64,000 nucleotides of DNA from Apoderus coryli (taxonomy: Eukaryota > Arthropoda > Insecta > Coleoptera > Attelabidae). Each line of letters opens with the position of its first letter. The stretch's first letter is position 1. The notes under the pieces are model-generated. The model saw only the letters and a list, made by a program, of their open reading frames with translations, ran no database searches and was not told where the DNA came from. The stretch covers positions 3,906,001-3,970,000 of the forward strand of contig OU452201.1 of the NCBI GenBank assembly GCA_911728435.2, in the 5' to 3' direction. This document shows, piece after piece, positions 36,510 to 49,380 of the stretch. A program made the translations under genes and the position numbers.

Positions 36510-37413
36510 AGAATAGGGGTGTATATTGTCCCCATTATTGTTCAATACATATTCAGAGCACATTATGAACCTAGCGCTAACGGACATAGACGAGGGAATA
36601 CTTATAAACGGACAACGATTGAACAATATAAGATACGCTGATGATACTGTCATTTTTGCAGACAGTCTTGAAGGTCTGCAGACACTTGTCTCCAGGGTGG
36701 CAGAAGTAAGTAGCAGGTTTGGGCTTGATTTTAACATCAAAAAAACCAAATACATGGTTATAAGTAAAAATAGGATACCACCTGATCAATTACTAGTTAA
36801 CCAACAACCTATAACACGAATCACCAACTTTTGTTATTTGGGTGCAAACTTAAATGAACAGTGGGACCAATGGACGGAAATTAAGATAAGGATCGAGAAG
36901 GCACGATCAGCTTTCGTCAAAATGAAAAAAATCTTAAACAGCCGCGATATAAAACTGGAAATAAAAGTTCGTTTACTAGAATGCTACGTGTTCTCCGTTC
37001 TTTTATATGACGTGGAGACATGGACCTTAACTGAAGCGTCACTGGGAAGACTCGAGGCATTCGAAATGTGGTGCTATAGACGCATGTTCAGGATTTCCTG
37101 GACAGACAGAGTCACCAACGAAGAAGTTCTACATAGAATGGGTAAAGAGCGCGAACTAGTCGTAACCATAAAACGTCGAAAACTGGAATACCTGGGCCAT
37201 ATAATGCGTAATGAACAACGGTATGACCTGCTTCGGACAGGGTAAAGTGCATGGGAAAAGAGGTCCAGGACGAAGAAGAATATCCTGGCTGCATAAAGCT
37301 GCGAAAATGGTTTAACTTAACCACTACCGGACTTTTCAGGGCAGCAGTCAACAAAGTAAGAATAGCCATGTTAGTGTCCAACATCCGTAACGGATAGGCA
37401 CCATAAGAAGAAG
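36510..37413 (+). pseudogene. RTE-like LINE, 3' part of ORF2
   Basis: It begins within the RT palm: LSPLLFNTYSEHIMNLAL, then IRYADDTVIFADSLEGLQ with the catalytic YADD intact. Next come FGLDFNIKKTKYMVIS, ITNFCYLGANLN, RLEAFEMWCYRRMFRISW and KRRKLEYLGHIMR. The frame breaks at 37245 just before GKVHGKRGPGRRRISWL, which sits in another frame and is followed by LFRAAVNKVRIAM and a stop. This order is typical of RTE-type LINE proteins common in insects. The 3' end is an AAGAAGAAG tail near 37413. It is 5'-truncated and frameshifted. Confidence 0.85.
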
Positions 37414-38294
37414 ACTACAATCATTTGATTTCCTCAAACAACAGTAAACAGTTTTCTAAATTAAATTACTAATTTAATTTTTTATTAGTCGTTTCAATAT
37501 TAATTTAGTATAAAATGCATTAACCGTTAAAACTTTAAAAGAGAACCTAGTCTTCATTTATTTTTATTTTTTTTTTTAATAAATAATTCATAGCTTTCGA
37601 GAGAATTTAAGAAGTGACAACCAGATCATATAAAGATCGAATAATAATTGTTCATACCTTTAATTAAATCAATCTGTGTGTATTTAACTTAAAACTATCT
37701 CCAGTTCAGTATACGTGGGTGTCCCATAGGATAAACTATCTAAACTAAAGATTGCCAAAACTTTTATCTCCCTCGTTTTATCATTGTCTTAACAACACAA
37801 CCAACTCCAAGGGAAAAGTTTCCCCATATTACGTATAATAACTTTTCAACACATATAACAATGATGTTAAGAAAAACTTTTGCTATATCTACCTAGGTAC
37901 TATATATGGTTTATAATATATTTCGCAAAGTTTGTAAAAGGTTCTAAAACTTTACGTGAACATAAAATGGTAATTATTGTATAGAAGAGACCATTATTTA
38001 GTTAGGTTACACGTATACTATATCTAGGTGGATATTCTCTAATTAAAACTTATAATAGCGGTTTATTTAAAAATTAGAAACGAGACAAAAATAGTGATTA
38101 TTTGTAAGACTAGACGCCACAAATATCTACACGGAAAAAAATCAAATCTTCAAATAAGAATAGTCGTATCCTTAAAGATAATGATAAATATTTGGTATAA
38201 TAATGCTTCAGTTAAGTTTAATCAACACCAACTTTTATAGAAAAACTCCACAGTTTTGCTCAATTAATTAGGGATAGTCTAATTGCTGCTATCC
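37414..38294. other. No gene; possible CACGG-type element end at 38130
   Basis: AT-rich DNA. TA followed by CACGGAAAAAAATC at 38128-38143 resembles the end of the 32.9-34.9 kb element, but I did not find the opposite end. Confidence 0.4.
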
Positions 38295-39437
38295 CAGTAA
38301 ACACATATACGTAAATTAAACGTGTCAGTCGTTGATAATTGGTCTTACGTTAGAAAAGTGACGGTTTATTTTAAGTTTAATTTTACACCGTTCAGTTTAA
38401 ACGTTATAAACATGTGTTTTTATTATCTAAATACAACTACGTGCATTAATTATGTTTAATTAACGTTGTATATGTATTATAAAAAAACCATAAAATACAA
38501 ACTTTTGTTTTAGGTGTTTTTTAAACGCGTCTCAAACATTGTCAAAATTAAAAACGTTTATAAAACGTTCTTTATGTAATTTATAATAATCCGGTATTTA
38601 TAGCTAAAATAACGTTAGAAAATGTTCATTAGAAGCGCATAATTTTTAGAGGCGACAATAAAAACGTTAAAATGACGTTTTTTAAGTATTTTATAACAAT
38701 CCGAAAATTACAGTTAAGGTAACGTGTAAAATAAACCAAAAAGTTGGATTGTTGGTTGTAAATATGCAAAAAGCCGTTTGTTTTTTTTTTTGTGTTATTC
38801 AATATTTTTATATAAAATATTGTGAAAAAGAAATTACAAAAATTATTCGATACAACGTAAGTTTCGGCAACAGAAAGCGGCATAGTTCGCCGAAACTCGC
38901 ATTATTGTATCGTATAATTTTGTAAGTTATAGTTGACCACAATATTTAATATTAAAAAACACAACAACAAAAAGGGCATTATTTTTTCATCAAACTTTTG
39001 TATCAACTCAACAATGGAAATCTGGTAGTTTTATTGATTTATTCCATACATTTTATCAACGTATATTTCACGTTACAAAAATATATAAAAGCAACTTTAA
39101 ATAACGTGAAATCAATCGTTATTTACATGTCTCTAAAATGCGTAATTAATATGATTACACAAACGTTTTTTTAAAGCTAATACTTAACGTTTGTGTAATC
39201 GTATTATTAACGTATTTTAGAAACGTATAAATAACGTTTAATTTCACAGTTTAATATATATACATAAATACGTTCAATACACGTTTCTTTAAAGCATTTA
39301 ACCAACGTTTCGTTATTCGTGTTCTGTAACGTAAAAAAGTGCGACATATCAAAGTCAAATGTAAGTATCTAATGTACCTTTTTCTGGAAAGGTGTTTTGT
39401 AGTGATAAACGTTAAATAAACGTATGTGTGTTTACTG
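38295..39437. mobile_element. Fold-back type DNA transposon with CAGTAAACACA ends
   Basis: Inverted ends CAGTAAACACATATACGT (left) and CAGTAAACACACATACGT (right, read inward). The inside is full of AACGTT-type blocks. Two diverged direct copies of a segment of about 110 bp contain TTTATAATAATCCG and TTTATAACAATCCG. There are two internal hairpins: one around GTTTCGGC/GCCGAAAC at about 38830-38930, and one at 39109-39237 whose arms share ACACAAACGTT/AACGTTTGTGT. There is no coding sequence. No target duplication seen, so the superfamily is unassigned. Confidence 0.6.
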
Positions 39438-40448
39438 AGATCTTTGTTAGAGTTAAAATGCAAATCTACTAATCCTACATATTAAGAAGTCGTAATTCAA
39501 TAGTTTGACGTGACGGTCCAGATCAGACAATTAAAAATTGTCGAAAATCAATGTAAGTCTTGCCCAAACTAATTTTGTCAAAAAGAGAAATTTAGTATAT
39601 ATGTACACAATACAATATTGTTTAGTACGGCCCTGACACAGATCAAATTGTGCTTGATTACATGATGATGTTTACAGCAAAAATAATTACCAACTTTTTC
39701 CATTTACTTTTATAAACAATAAAAATATATCACAAAGTAATCTCAAAAACATAATCAGTTTCTCTGCCCACACACGTTCTACACGTGCCCTTCAGTATTT
39801 TCACTTCGCTCGCTTCTTTCCGTTTTTCATTCTTTTTGAAACCTACATATACATTTATTTCCCTCTTCTATCCTCTATCCCATATCATTTATTTTTTTAT
39901 TGAGTCCCTCTATCAGCAACCAACGTTTATATTATATTCTTTCGTAACCCTATAGTCTTCTTCCATGTTTTTATATATAGCGACAGGCAAAAGTACAGAA
40001 TCGCAGATTTTGCATTCAAGTCAGTTAAATCATCTAAAAGTTTAGCGAACTTTGTCGATCAGTGTTTCAACCTTTGGCATCAATGATCATATTCTGTATA
40101 AAGCGCACACTGACATTACTGTTCGAAATTTCGTGCTTTCATTATTGGTATGGCATCAGGGTTGAGTTAAAATGTATTGGTGCATAGAAAAATAAAACCC
40201 AGACGCATTTTTAATGGTGTTATTTATTTAAAATAAAGCTGGTTACTTGATACAAAAATAAAACTTGAAAAAAATCTCTGGCATATAAAAATATGTAATG
40301 AAATTGGAGTTTCATTTACCAAACTTTGTATTACTTTCACTGTACCTCATCTAGAGACAGTAATTTGCTTTACTTAATAGGAACACTGTGATATGCATCC
40401 AAGTCTTGAAGGAATTTCGATTTCTTCTTTAAAATCTAAATGCATATT
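39438..40448. other. No gene recognised
   Basis: AT-rich DNA; nothing supportable. Confidence 0.5.
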
Positions 40449-41965
40449 TAATAATAATAATAATAAATGTTTTATTGTGCAAAAAAAACCAAATGACAAA
40501 TCAAGAATACAAAGTTTGCTTACAAATAACAAATCAGTCACTTAGGCTAGTTTACACAAAAGGAATAAGATTTGGCTATAGCCACTCTTCCACTTATTCC
40601 AAACTTAACACGGTACAAAAGAAACACGCACTTATGAATATAATTTAAGGAAATAGTCTGCGCCTCAACTCTTTCTTGAAACTAAACAACGATAAGTTAA
40701 GAATATCTATTAAGTTATTTAAAAGTTTAGGACCATTATATGAAAAACATCCTTCAAATTTAGCAGTAGAATGTTGAGGAATTGTAAAGGAGTTGAAGCG
40801 CAAATCAAGTCCGTGGACATTATACCTCCTCAAGAGCAAGTCAGCAAGGTACTGAGGTATATGGAACGTAAGAATTTTATACAACAAGACAGAATACAAG
40901 TAATCAAACCGAATGGCGAGCCTATGTTCTTTTAGTTTAGTAAGAAATGGAGTAATATGAGCTGTGAAGGGAACTTTGCACACGAATCTTATACCTGCAT
41001 TCTGTATTCGCTGCACTTTATCTTTATTATAATTTGCCAGATAATAGTAATACACTTGCGAACAATAGTCCAGGTGTGGGTAAATCAATGATTTTACGAG
41101 CATCAACTTTGTACCTTCATCCAACAAATACTTCAAATGATACATAGATTTTAGCCTAAAAAAGGAATTCCTGTACAGTTGAGAACAATGATCATCAAAA
41201 CTCATTTTACTATCAATTAGTATACCTAAATCTTTAGCGTTATTCACCCACTGCACCAATGTTCCCTCAACGAAAACACTACTAGAAGCCCGAATCAACT
41301 CAGTATGGCGTTCATTCCCGATACACAGAGCGACAGTTTTATTAGGATTTAATCTCAAACCATGACATTTACACCAATCCGAAAAGTGGGACAGATCTTG
41401 GTTAAGATTATAAATAGTATTTTGAAATTCGGAAATAGAGCAATGAGAATATATTTGCGCGTCATCTGCGTAAAGATGTATTGCAGAATGAGCTATGCTC
41501 ATGGGCAAATCAAAAGTAAAAATTGTAAAAAGAAGCGGGCCAAGGATGCTTCCTTGTGGCACACCGCTTCTCAATTCCTTGAACTGAGAGCATGAAGATC
41601 TGATCTTGACACATTGATTTCTATGGAATAAATAGCTACAAAACCATTTTATAGAAACTTCGTCGAAGCCCAAGTAATTAAGCTTGCCCATCAAAAGCTG
41701 AAAGTTCACAAAGTCAAAGGCCTTGCTCTGATCAAGTAAGACCAAAATACTGCAATTTCCCTTATCCATAGCATATGAGATATCATTTGTAACTTTTAGT
41801 AAAGCGGTTGAAGTGAAATGGTGTGGACGAAACCCAGACTGCACAACAGGTAAAATGCGGAGTTGATCCAAATAATCCCGAAATCTGGAGTGATATGATT
41901 CTCTCAAGCATCTTTGACAGTGTAGGCAGTAGACTAATCGGTATTTGACACTATAATTTCAATAA
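40449..41965 (-). pseudogene. LINE reverse transcriptase, 5'-truncated with one frameshift
   Basis: Minus strand. The long frame (41907-40645) carries DQSKAFDFVNFQLL (residues 59-72), SGVPQGSILGPLLF (114-127), the catalytic YADD (146-149), WCKCHGLRLNPNKTVAL and a complete C-terminus ending KKELRRRLFP. Upstream, PISLLPTLSKMLERII lies in another frame, so a frameshift separates the fingers region from the palm. Endonuclease and ORF1 are absent. The 3' end is AATAAAACATTTATTATTAT with an (ATT)n tail at about 40450. Jockey/CR1-like. Near-intact, hence fairly recent. Confidence 0.85.
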
Positions 41966-42660
41966 CCAACTTAAGGTCGTTTTCGTAAACTTCTGATGTC
42001 CATTCTCGGGTTTAGTTTTGAAAAACCTTCAACTTTTTGGTGGAAAATTATACACAAAGTAGTGTCTGATCAGCCAAAAAAATGGTTATAAAAATCTGTC
42101 TTGGCAGTTTAGTTTCAATTCTAATTTAGTTGCAATGCGTGAATTTATTTTACGCAATGACAGTGTGTGAATTTGTTCAAGAAAGTATATTTTTGGTTTT
42201 TTAGGAACCTTAAATACGTAACTATATAAATTCAAATGATAAAATGTTTTTCAGCAAGTCTCGTATAAAACACCAACATTTATTTATAACAATAGACTCA
42301 CGAAACTGATGCAGCTCTCTTTCATACCATTATCGTTTTTAAATGTCCTCCCTATCTTTATAACAAAATAGCATTTCGTTCCGATGTACATACGCTTAAT
42401 CTTAGATTTAAGGGTCTTCTGTCACCACCACCATATCGAACAAATATTTTTAAGAGATCTTTCACGTTTAATATATACACTCTTTATAATAATCTGCCAG
42501 AAAGATTAAAATCCCTTAAGTTGTCAGCTTTCAAAAATTGCTATAGAGAGATATTGTCAATAGATCAATGAAATTTTTATTTGATTTCTTATTTATTTTT
42601 TTTTGTCGTGTATCATGTGATACATGTGTGTATTTTGTATCTGTGCCGCATTTTGTGCCT

Positions 42661-42682
42661 CTATATATATATATATATATAA
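42661..42682. repeat. (TA)n microsatellite
   Basis: Alternating TA run. A similar run lies at about 43071-43092. Confidence 0.9.
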
Positions 42683-42774
42683 GTTGAGTGGTAGTCTTTG
42701 CTGACTAGTTAATAGATAACTTAGTGTCTTGGGTTGATCAGCAAATATTTTTGATTAAAACTCTTTTACGTTAT

Positions 42775-42812
42775 GCCAAGCTTTCGATATATTTTTATAT
42801 CTTCCTCGGGGC
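42775..42812 (-). ncRNA. Degenerate hammerhead-like motif
   Basis: Minus strand: GCC, CCGAGGA (consensus CTGANGA with T4 changed to C), stem II GATAT/ATATC after one extra A, GAAA, GC, TT, GGC. Compared with 23940-23977, stem I (GCC/GGC) is the same while stem II has entirely different but pairing bases. The core change suggests loss of activity. Confidence 0.35.
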
Positions 42813-44091
42813 TACAAATATAAAAGTAAGCTAAGTATAAATATATATAAAATTTAAAAATATGTTTACCTTAGTATACGCGGTAAGTTTTACATTAGTA
42901 AAAATAATATAAATTGTAAATTAAAGAACATTATTATATAAATTTTTGTAAACTTTGCAAAATAATAATTAACATTTAACATTTTTGAGTTAATTGAATT
43001 TTTTTGTGATTGACACTGACATGTTTATTCAAAAATATTTTGTTTAGTTAATTTGTGGTAAATTGTTTTTATATATATATATATATATATATCTATTTTC
43101 TTTTTCTATAATTTTTTTTTGCATGTAATTTTTTTTTTACTTTTATAATTTAAGTATTCCTATAGTGTAATTATATTTCATAATTATGGTGTTGTTGTAC
43201 ATAGTTATATTTTTTTTTCTCTAGGGTTAAAATTATGTATCAGTTTTTACTGTTTTTCTAACCCTTTTTGTAATTTGTTTAGTTTACTGTAAAAATGTTT
43301 AATTGAAATTTATAACTGATAAAATTACAAATAAACTGTTATTATTATTATTATATCGAGAAATCAAAGCTCAAGTGGATTCTATTATAAGTATATTAAC
43401 GGAGAATCACAAAGATCCGTCACCTTTCTCGTATCATTCAATGACACAATATTGTGCTATGGTTTTGCGAAATTATATCTGACTTCAAGCCAAATGTTTT
43501 ACCAATTTATGTTGAATATTTTTCAGTTCTATAAATCAAATAACATGAATTCCACACTGTTGATTAATATCAATCTAGTAATACTCTAAAGCAACACGGG
43601 CATAATAATTAATAAACGCTGTTCGCTCAGCCAAAATAGATTTACGAAATTTGCCCTTTTGTTTAGAAACATAGTAACTATATTTTGCCAGACCCAGTAA
43701 GTTCTCGCAACTCCTGGCGCCTGGCCCTGATGTTATATACATTTCCTATATAAATACATATACTCGAAACCCGGCCAAATGTCAGACATAATGGCGCATG
43801 CTCCGTTTTATCACAAACAACATTAACATTCTTTGCTCTATTCCCTCCCTTTTCCGTCTACTCCATGCTACATAGATGCGACCTGTTTCCGAAGTTTACT
43901 GGAATAAAACTTTATGTAATTAAATTACTCACAGTGTGCGATTTGTTTTCCCATTTTTGAGAGAAGAGAAACTTGTTTATTTTTTAGTTTCATAAAACTT
44001 AAACATCAAAAAATAATGTAATTATGCTTACTTTAATTTTGAAAATGTAGACCATTCTCTAAGTGTAAATATGATGATGACTAACTTTATA

Positions 44092-45306
44092 TCGGGTCCG
44101 CCATCTAACGTTTTTTTTTTCAACTAGTGCTTATTTCGTGAAGGGTAACACTTAGCTCATGTCTGATTTGACAGATAATTAGTTTTATCCTTCCGCTGAA
44201 CGAATATGGTTGTGTATACGCTTGAACAACGCTGGGAAATATTGCGACATTACTTTGAAAATCATGGTAATGTTGCAGAATGTGTGCGAAAATTTCGTAC
44301 GGATTTTGGAAGAAGAGAAGCACCGTCAGCTCCGTATGTTCGTTATCTCGTGAAAAAAGTGAAAGAAACTGGCATCCTCATCGATAAACCAAAGCGTGAA
44401 AAGCCAAAAACAGTGCGTACACCCGAGAATATTGCTGCTGTGGCAGAAAGTGTGCGTGAAGCGCCATCAACATCAATTCACCGTCGGTCTCAACAATTGA
44501 ACATTTCGGAGACATCATTGAGACGAATTTTGCATAAAGACCTTGGTATGACGCCATACAAGGTCCAATTGGTTCAGGAGTTGAAGCCAACTTTTCAGAT
44601 GAAGCTCATTCTGATCTTGGCGGGTATGTAAACAAGCAAAATTGTCGCATTTGGGGCACAGAAAACCCGCACGCATACATTGAAAAGCCGATGCACCCAA
44701 AACGAGTCACTGTTTGGTGCGGATTTTGGTCCTGAGGCATAATTGGGCCATTTTTCTTCGAAAATGAGCAAGGAGTGGCCGTTACAGTCAATGGTGATCG
44801 TTATCGGGCCATGTTGAACGAATTTTTGTTCACAAAAATTGAAGAGGAGGATATTGGCAACAATTGGTTTCAACAGGACGGCGCTACGTGCCACACAGCC
44901 GAAGCTACACTCGATGTTTTGCGCCCTGTTTTTGAAGATCGCATTATCAGCCGCAGAGCTGATGTCGTTTGGCCACCTCGGAGCTGCGATTTGACACCGT
45001 TGGACTATTATTTGTGAGGTGCCGTCAAAGGTAAGTATTACGCCGACAAGCCAAAGACAACTGACGCTTTAAAGGACAATATTCGTGAAGCCATTGGTGA
45101 AATACAGCTGCACACAATCGATAATGTGCTTAAAAATTGGACCGATCGTGTAGGCATGGCCAGCCGACGCAGCCATTTGAATGAAATTTTTGTCATTATT
45201 AACCGGAAGGATTGTACTTTCAAATAAAAAAAGAAATTTGAGAAAATATTCAGCAGTTTTTCTTTTATAGCATTTTCAAAAAAAAAAAGTTATCTGGCAG
45301 ACCCAA
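44092..45306 (+). mobile_element. Mariner-superfamily element, DD41D type, inactivated
   Basis: The complete element is bounded by TA on both sides (44090-44091, 45307-45308). The inverted ends are TCGGGTCCGCCATCTAACG and, read inward from the right, TTGGGTCTGCCAGATAACT, each followed by a T run. Length 1215 bp. The single gene inside carries all catalytic motifs, though broken. A spacing of 41 residues between the second and third catalytic aspartates places it with DD41D (rosa-like) elements of the Tc1/mariner superfamily. Confidence 0.85.
44206..45226 (+). pseudogene. DD41D mariner transposase, disrupted
   Basis: The start MVVYTLEQRWEILRHYFENH opens the paired helix-turn-helix DNA-binding region, and KPKTVRTPENIAAVAE forms the linker. 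After VQELKPTF an internal deletion and frame change remove roughly 25 residues, resuming at SDEAH, the first catalytic D. VTVWCGFWS is followed by an in-frame TGA. WFQQDGATCHT has the second D, and CDLTPLDYYL the third. A TGA replaces the Trp codon directly after YYL (45015-45017). The C-terminus continues GEIQLHTIDNVLKNWTDRVG and stops near 45226. At least one deletion and two nonsense changes prevent activity. Confidence 0.9.
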
Positions 45307-45725
45307 TACATACATTTTAGAATCATTGAAAAATAGATGAAAATGCAAAATATCAATTAGATTTTTAAGCAACAATTAAACTGAAAAAAAAAGGACAGAG
45401 CTCTTCAAGGATTTTGTAAACCTTTAGCTGGTCTTGGTTCATAGGAAGATCAAGGCCACAGCTGGCTCATCACCATTCTTCAATGTATATATTTCTAAAA
45501 TCTTTAAATGCCTTTAGGCACGGGTAAATTTCCTGGTAATGACAAAAGTGGCATCGGTTATGAAAAATCAAAAAGAGCAATGCCGACAATATAAACAAAC
45601 CAACTTGACAGTTTAAATTATTTCGCTAATTTCGAAGGTTTCAAAGCTATTTATATAATGAAAAACAGTAATAGTGAATATAGTTTAACACCACCTAATC
45701 AATTTAATACTTTTAACTCATCGTA

Positions 45726-45855
45726 TTTAGGCTTACGCCAACATGGCGAGTATATAGGTGTGACCTTGCATGAAATGACCATTTCCTACTCTTATGTTTT
45801 TCGATCATACTCGTAGGAAATATATATCATTTCATATTCGGTTTCACAATATACT
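45726..45855. repeat. Interspersed repeat with hairpin, second copy
   Basis: Matches 24398-24510 (TAGGCTTACGCCAACATGGC and CATACTCGTAGGAAATAT). This copy also contains ATGAAATGACCATTTCCTAC upstream, the inverted counterpart of GTAGGAAATATATATCATTT, so the segment folds into a hairpin of about 70 nt. The 24.4 kb copy has lost the left half. Probably a MITE family. Confidence 0.6.
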
Positions 45856-46443
45856 ATCAATTACCAACATACTATTATTTTTTACCTGAAAACCATTGTA
45901 GTAAAAACAATGGATAAAATATAGATTGTTTGAAGATCAAAAATTGAGCTATACATGTGATGTGCACGATTTAAGTTACATAATTTTAATTCAAGGAATC
46001 AATCAATTGTGTTTCTTTGTGTTTTCAGTTCAAAAAACGCACTCATGTAGAATTTCATTTCAAGTCAATTTAAAACTTGAACTTCAGAAAAACTATTATG
46101 CCTGCACTATAAAAAAGAGGAGACTTACACTAATTAACTAAATGTGTTTCTCCCTCTCAGCATAAATAACACAATAAAAAAAAACTATGTATATAATCAT
46201 TTCCGTCTAAATATAACATGGCAAAAATTTGCCAAGAGAAATATAAACAATTAATCTAATGGAATTTCCCATAAATTATATTACATTTTAAAAATAGAAT
46301 CACATTCTGGTTATCCTTGAATAACCTAATAATATAGATCTTTGGAACTAAATTAAATGAAAAATATTTAGGCGAGCTCGACAAATTGTACGAAGTTGAC
46401 GATTTCGTAACAAATGTAAACTGGTTATTATTTTTATTTAATT

Positions 46444-46771
46444 GAGAGTATTTTATTTATTTGCGTTGTAGGTCGTAAACAATAAAACTCGGTTAACAAC
46501 CATCTTTGTTGGGTCATATAAAACGACTAATAAGATCATATTTAAGTTATTATATCTACAATGCAAATATACTATTTTAATAATATAAAATTATACTGCT
46601 TACCTTGCAAATACTTAAGATAAACCATATCTGACATTTTGAAAATTTATCGACAAGAAAACTCAAAAAGATTCACTCTGAGGATCATCCAATATAGAGC
46701 GAAACGTCAGTGACATTTTAGACTGAGTTTTATTGTTTACGACGTACAACGCAAATGAATAAAATACTCTC
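46444..46771. mobile_element. Small hairpin element with hammerhead motif
   Basis: Inverted arms 46444-46491 and 46724-46771 share GAGAGTATTTTATT and TTTGCGTTGTA and GTCGTAAACAATAAAACTC. The right side carries the motif at 46673-46713. The layout repeats that of the elements at 24.1 and 26.3 kb: two arms, non-coding middle, hammerhead just inside the right arm. Confidence 0.6.
46673..46713 (+). ncRNA. Hammerhead-like motif with perfect stem I, broken stem II
   Basis: Stem I TCACT/AGTGA (46673-46677 and 46709-46713) is perfect. The core CTGAGGA is canonical because position 7 is free; GAAA (46701-46704), minimal stem III ACGT and cleavage dinucleotide TC are all in place. Stem II (TCATCC...GAGC) no longer pairs, so the copy is probably inactive. 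Stem I bases differ from the other loci yet pair. Confidence 0.5.
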
Positions 46772-49201
46772 TAATATTATTTATTTATGAAACCAGCAAA
46801 CAGCTCTTGGAACAGCATTAATTATTTGCATAGTTTCTATGATCTGGTTAGATCAATTGGCTAATTCACCATCTACATTTTCTATTCTTATTTTGATTAA
46901 TACAATTACGTTTCACGAATAAACAGAAAAAATTGTTGGTTAATTTACAAATTGAAAATACAAACTAATTAAATATGATATAAATCTGATCACTTCCCAC
47001 TCACTTAAATATTGGTTGTAAAGATTAACACACCTGATATTTGGCATTAAAAAAAATTCACTAATATCATATACTCATAAAAACAAATGCTCTTTCTATT
47101 TGACCTGTCATTGACTAAATACCAAAAAAAAACTCTATTGTCTATATCGAAATTGGCTAGAAGCCAATATCTATGCTATTATAATATGCATATAACTACT
47201 ATATACATTATTTATACAACGTATTTATGGAATTTCCACTGAGTACTTAAAAGCTCATTGGAATTTTGCCAATTATTTCATATATATACAGCCAACTAAA
47301 GTGTTTAATAACAAGAAAAGATATAACGACAATATTGTTGCTATTATACAAAGATTTATATTTTTTTTAGGTACGTAAATAAATCAGTAGATAGAAATTG
47401 TTATTAGTATCTATTATATTAGCCTTTCAACGCCAAATGCAGTGATTTCCTGGATGATTTTGCCAAAAGTTAAGAGCTATACTCTAAGAACCACCATCAA
47501 TATTAAAACTGTTTCTTTAAATCATTAGCCCAAGTCCAAAACAAAACAAGATTCAACTATGAGTTGGGGCTACTACCATTACAAAAATTAAATAAATAGT
47601 TACTGATAACTAAACCTAACCCTGCAGTGGAGGCCAGAAAGGAGATGGTAGGATTTTGATCTTGTTCGTATACTTCGAGGAAAACAAGATAATAAATGAA
47701 AAGCGTTTTAATTTTTAAATAATTTTGTAACAAAATAAACTCAGTGCATAAGAAATGACAGTAAACACACTAATAAATCTAGCCCAACTCAATCCAGCCC
47801 AGCGAGCTCCATCATAAGTTGTTTACATTTAATAATAAGATTATAAAAAAGAACATCAGCTGTGTCATAATCACTATAGCACATATGGTAACATTTATAT
47901 ATGAAAGTTGATTTAACGTACAAAAATACAAACACGACAAAGCAGGTAGAAAAAAAAAACTAAATAACATGGGATATACCTACATAAGCACAGAAATTCT
48001 TTCCGACCCTTGTCTCAGCAGGTGCGGCCTTTTCAATCCCCTGAATATATATACAACACATCTAATACGTATGTTACAGATAGGAAGAACAATAAAAGGG
48101 CACATAAGGGAAATGGGAAGCCACCCTCTCACAGTTGAATTTTATGCTGCAGTGCGTCATATACAAGGTGGTTGCATGAACCCATTATCAACAATTCATC
48201 CATTTTAGAATATTTTATAAATGATATTATGTTCCGGATACACAATACTCAACGCGAAATAAATAAGAAATACTGTTAGGATTGTTTATTGTTGTTAGAA
48301 TTTTGACTTTTTTTTTAATTGCACTCGTTTTGATTTTCAGTTTTATTTATTTATTATTTATTTTATAACATCGAAATTTCTTTCATTTTTCGAAAGTGTT
48401 GCTCCACTTATGTCCAATACTGTATATAACAATTTTATAGTCAAACTTGGCATGGAATTCAAACATCTATACAGACATTCTTGTCTGCAAAATCATCCTA
48501 AATAAGTACATTTTAAAACACTGCTTGGTGGGTGTACATAACGGGTGTGAAAAAGTAAAAATGTAATGCATTTTGACCTAAATGTTCCAATGGCTTCAAG
48601 TAATTTTGAGGTTTTTACCAAATAAATAATGGGCGTTTAAAAAAATCTGCTAGGTGTACGTATAAAACTATATTTGAAGATCAAAAAAGAATAAAACTAT
48701 ATTACCTAGGTATACCTTTAGAATCATAAGAATTACTGAGTTATTTAAGGTTATCACCTAGACCCAACAAAGTACCTATTATACTATTTATTGTACCTAG
48801 TGCTTTTTATCCTTTTACATTAAAGTAGATATGCCAAGCCAAAACATAATGCGTACCTACAGAAAGAACAGACATATAAAAGTTATAACGTTGGAACTAT
48901 ATAATGAGTTTATATCGTTTATGTTATTTTTTTTTTTGCTTTATGTTATTAAAGAAAATGGAATGACTTTCAAATTACCTCTACACATAATGTAGAGATA
49001 GGAATAGAACCTAAATACTCAGTGTAACAAAAATTTTATGTTTGAAATTTTTAATTTAATATTTAAAATTATCAAACATGCCTCAACTCAATGCGAAAAC
49101 TTAATAATAATTATAAATATATAGCTTCGCTACCAATCATAATAACATCCGGTTAATTATCTATGTTAAAAGTATAAAAACAAGCCCTGTTTATAGCTTT
49201 T
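46772..49201. other. No gene recognised
   Basis: AT-rich DNA. The frame at 47969-48208 (with HIREMGSHPLTVEFYAAVRH) looks slightly protein-like and lies in GC-richer sequence, but I cannot assign a family. Confidence 0.4.
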
Positions 49202-49380
49202 ATGACCCTATCGAAGGTTTTTGACTTATTTGCATACTTGGTCAAAATAGAGTAATGTAGTTATACCTACATAGTGTTTATTCACTACGGATTAAAATAC
49301 ACATACATACACAACATTGATGTGCCTCAAGGATCCATTTTAGGGCCTGTACTTATTTTAAAGTATCCTGACACTTAGCT
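49202..49380 (+). pseudogene. Collapsed reverse-transcriptase relic
   Basis: MTLSKVFDLFAYLVKIE (from 49202) corresponds to the (D)LSKAFDxxxxxxLxxKL motif, and VPQGSILGPVLIL (49321-49360) to the palm PQGSILGPLLF motif. They are only about 100 bp apart instead of about 200, so the segment between is partly deleted. It stops at LKYPDT. A heavily reduced LINE fragment. Confidence 0.65.

Larger units (their letters stand above)
42290..43355 (+). pseudogene. LINE 3' end: C-terminal coding remnant plus long AT-rich tail
   Basis: Frame 42362-42571 reads NKIAFRSDVHTLNLRFKGLL and SPPPYRTNIFKRSFTFNIYT, then LYNNLPERLKSLKLSAFK and a stop. It fits the C-terminal pattern of LINE ORF2 (LRxPxxRTxxxKxSFxxxxxxxxNxLPxxL...SxxxFKxxL). 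An 0.8-kb AT-rich stretch follows, ending AATAAACTGTTATTATTATT at about 43350. A hammerhead-like motif on the minus strand (42775-42812) suggests another element inserted in this tail. Confidence 0.6.

Noticed and set aside
40645..41907. 420-codon frame as a host gene
   Set aside because: Contains SKAFD, PQGSILGP and YADD of a reverse transcriptase and has a LINE-type AATAAA and (ATT)n 3' end.
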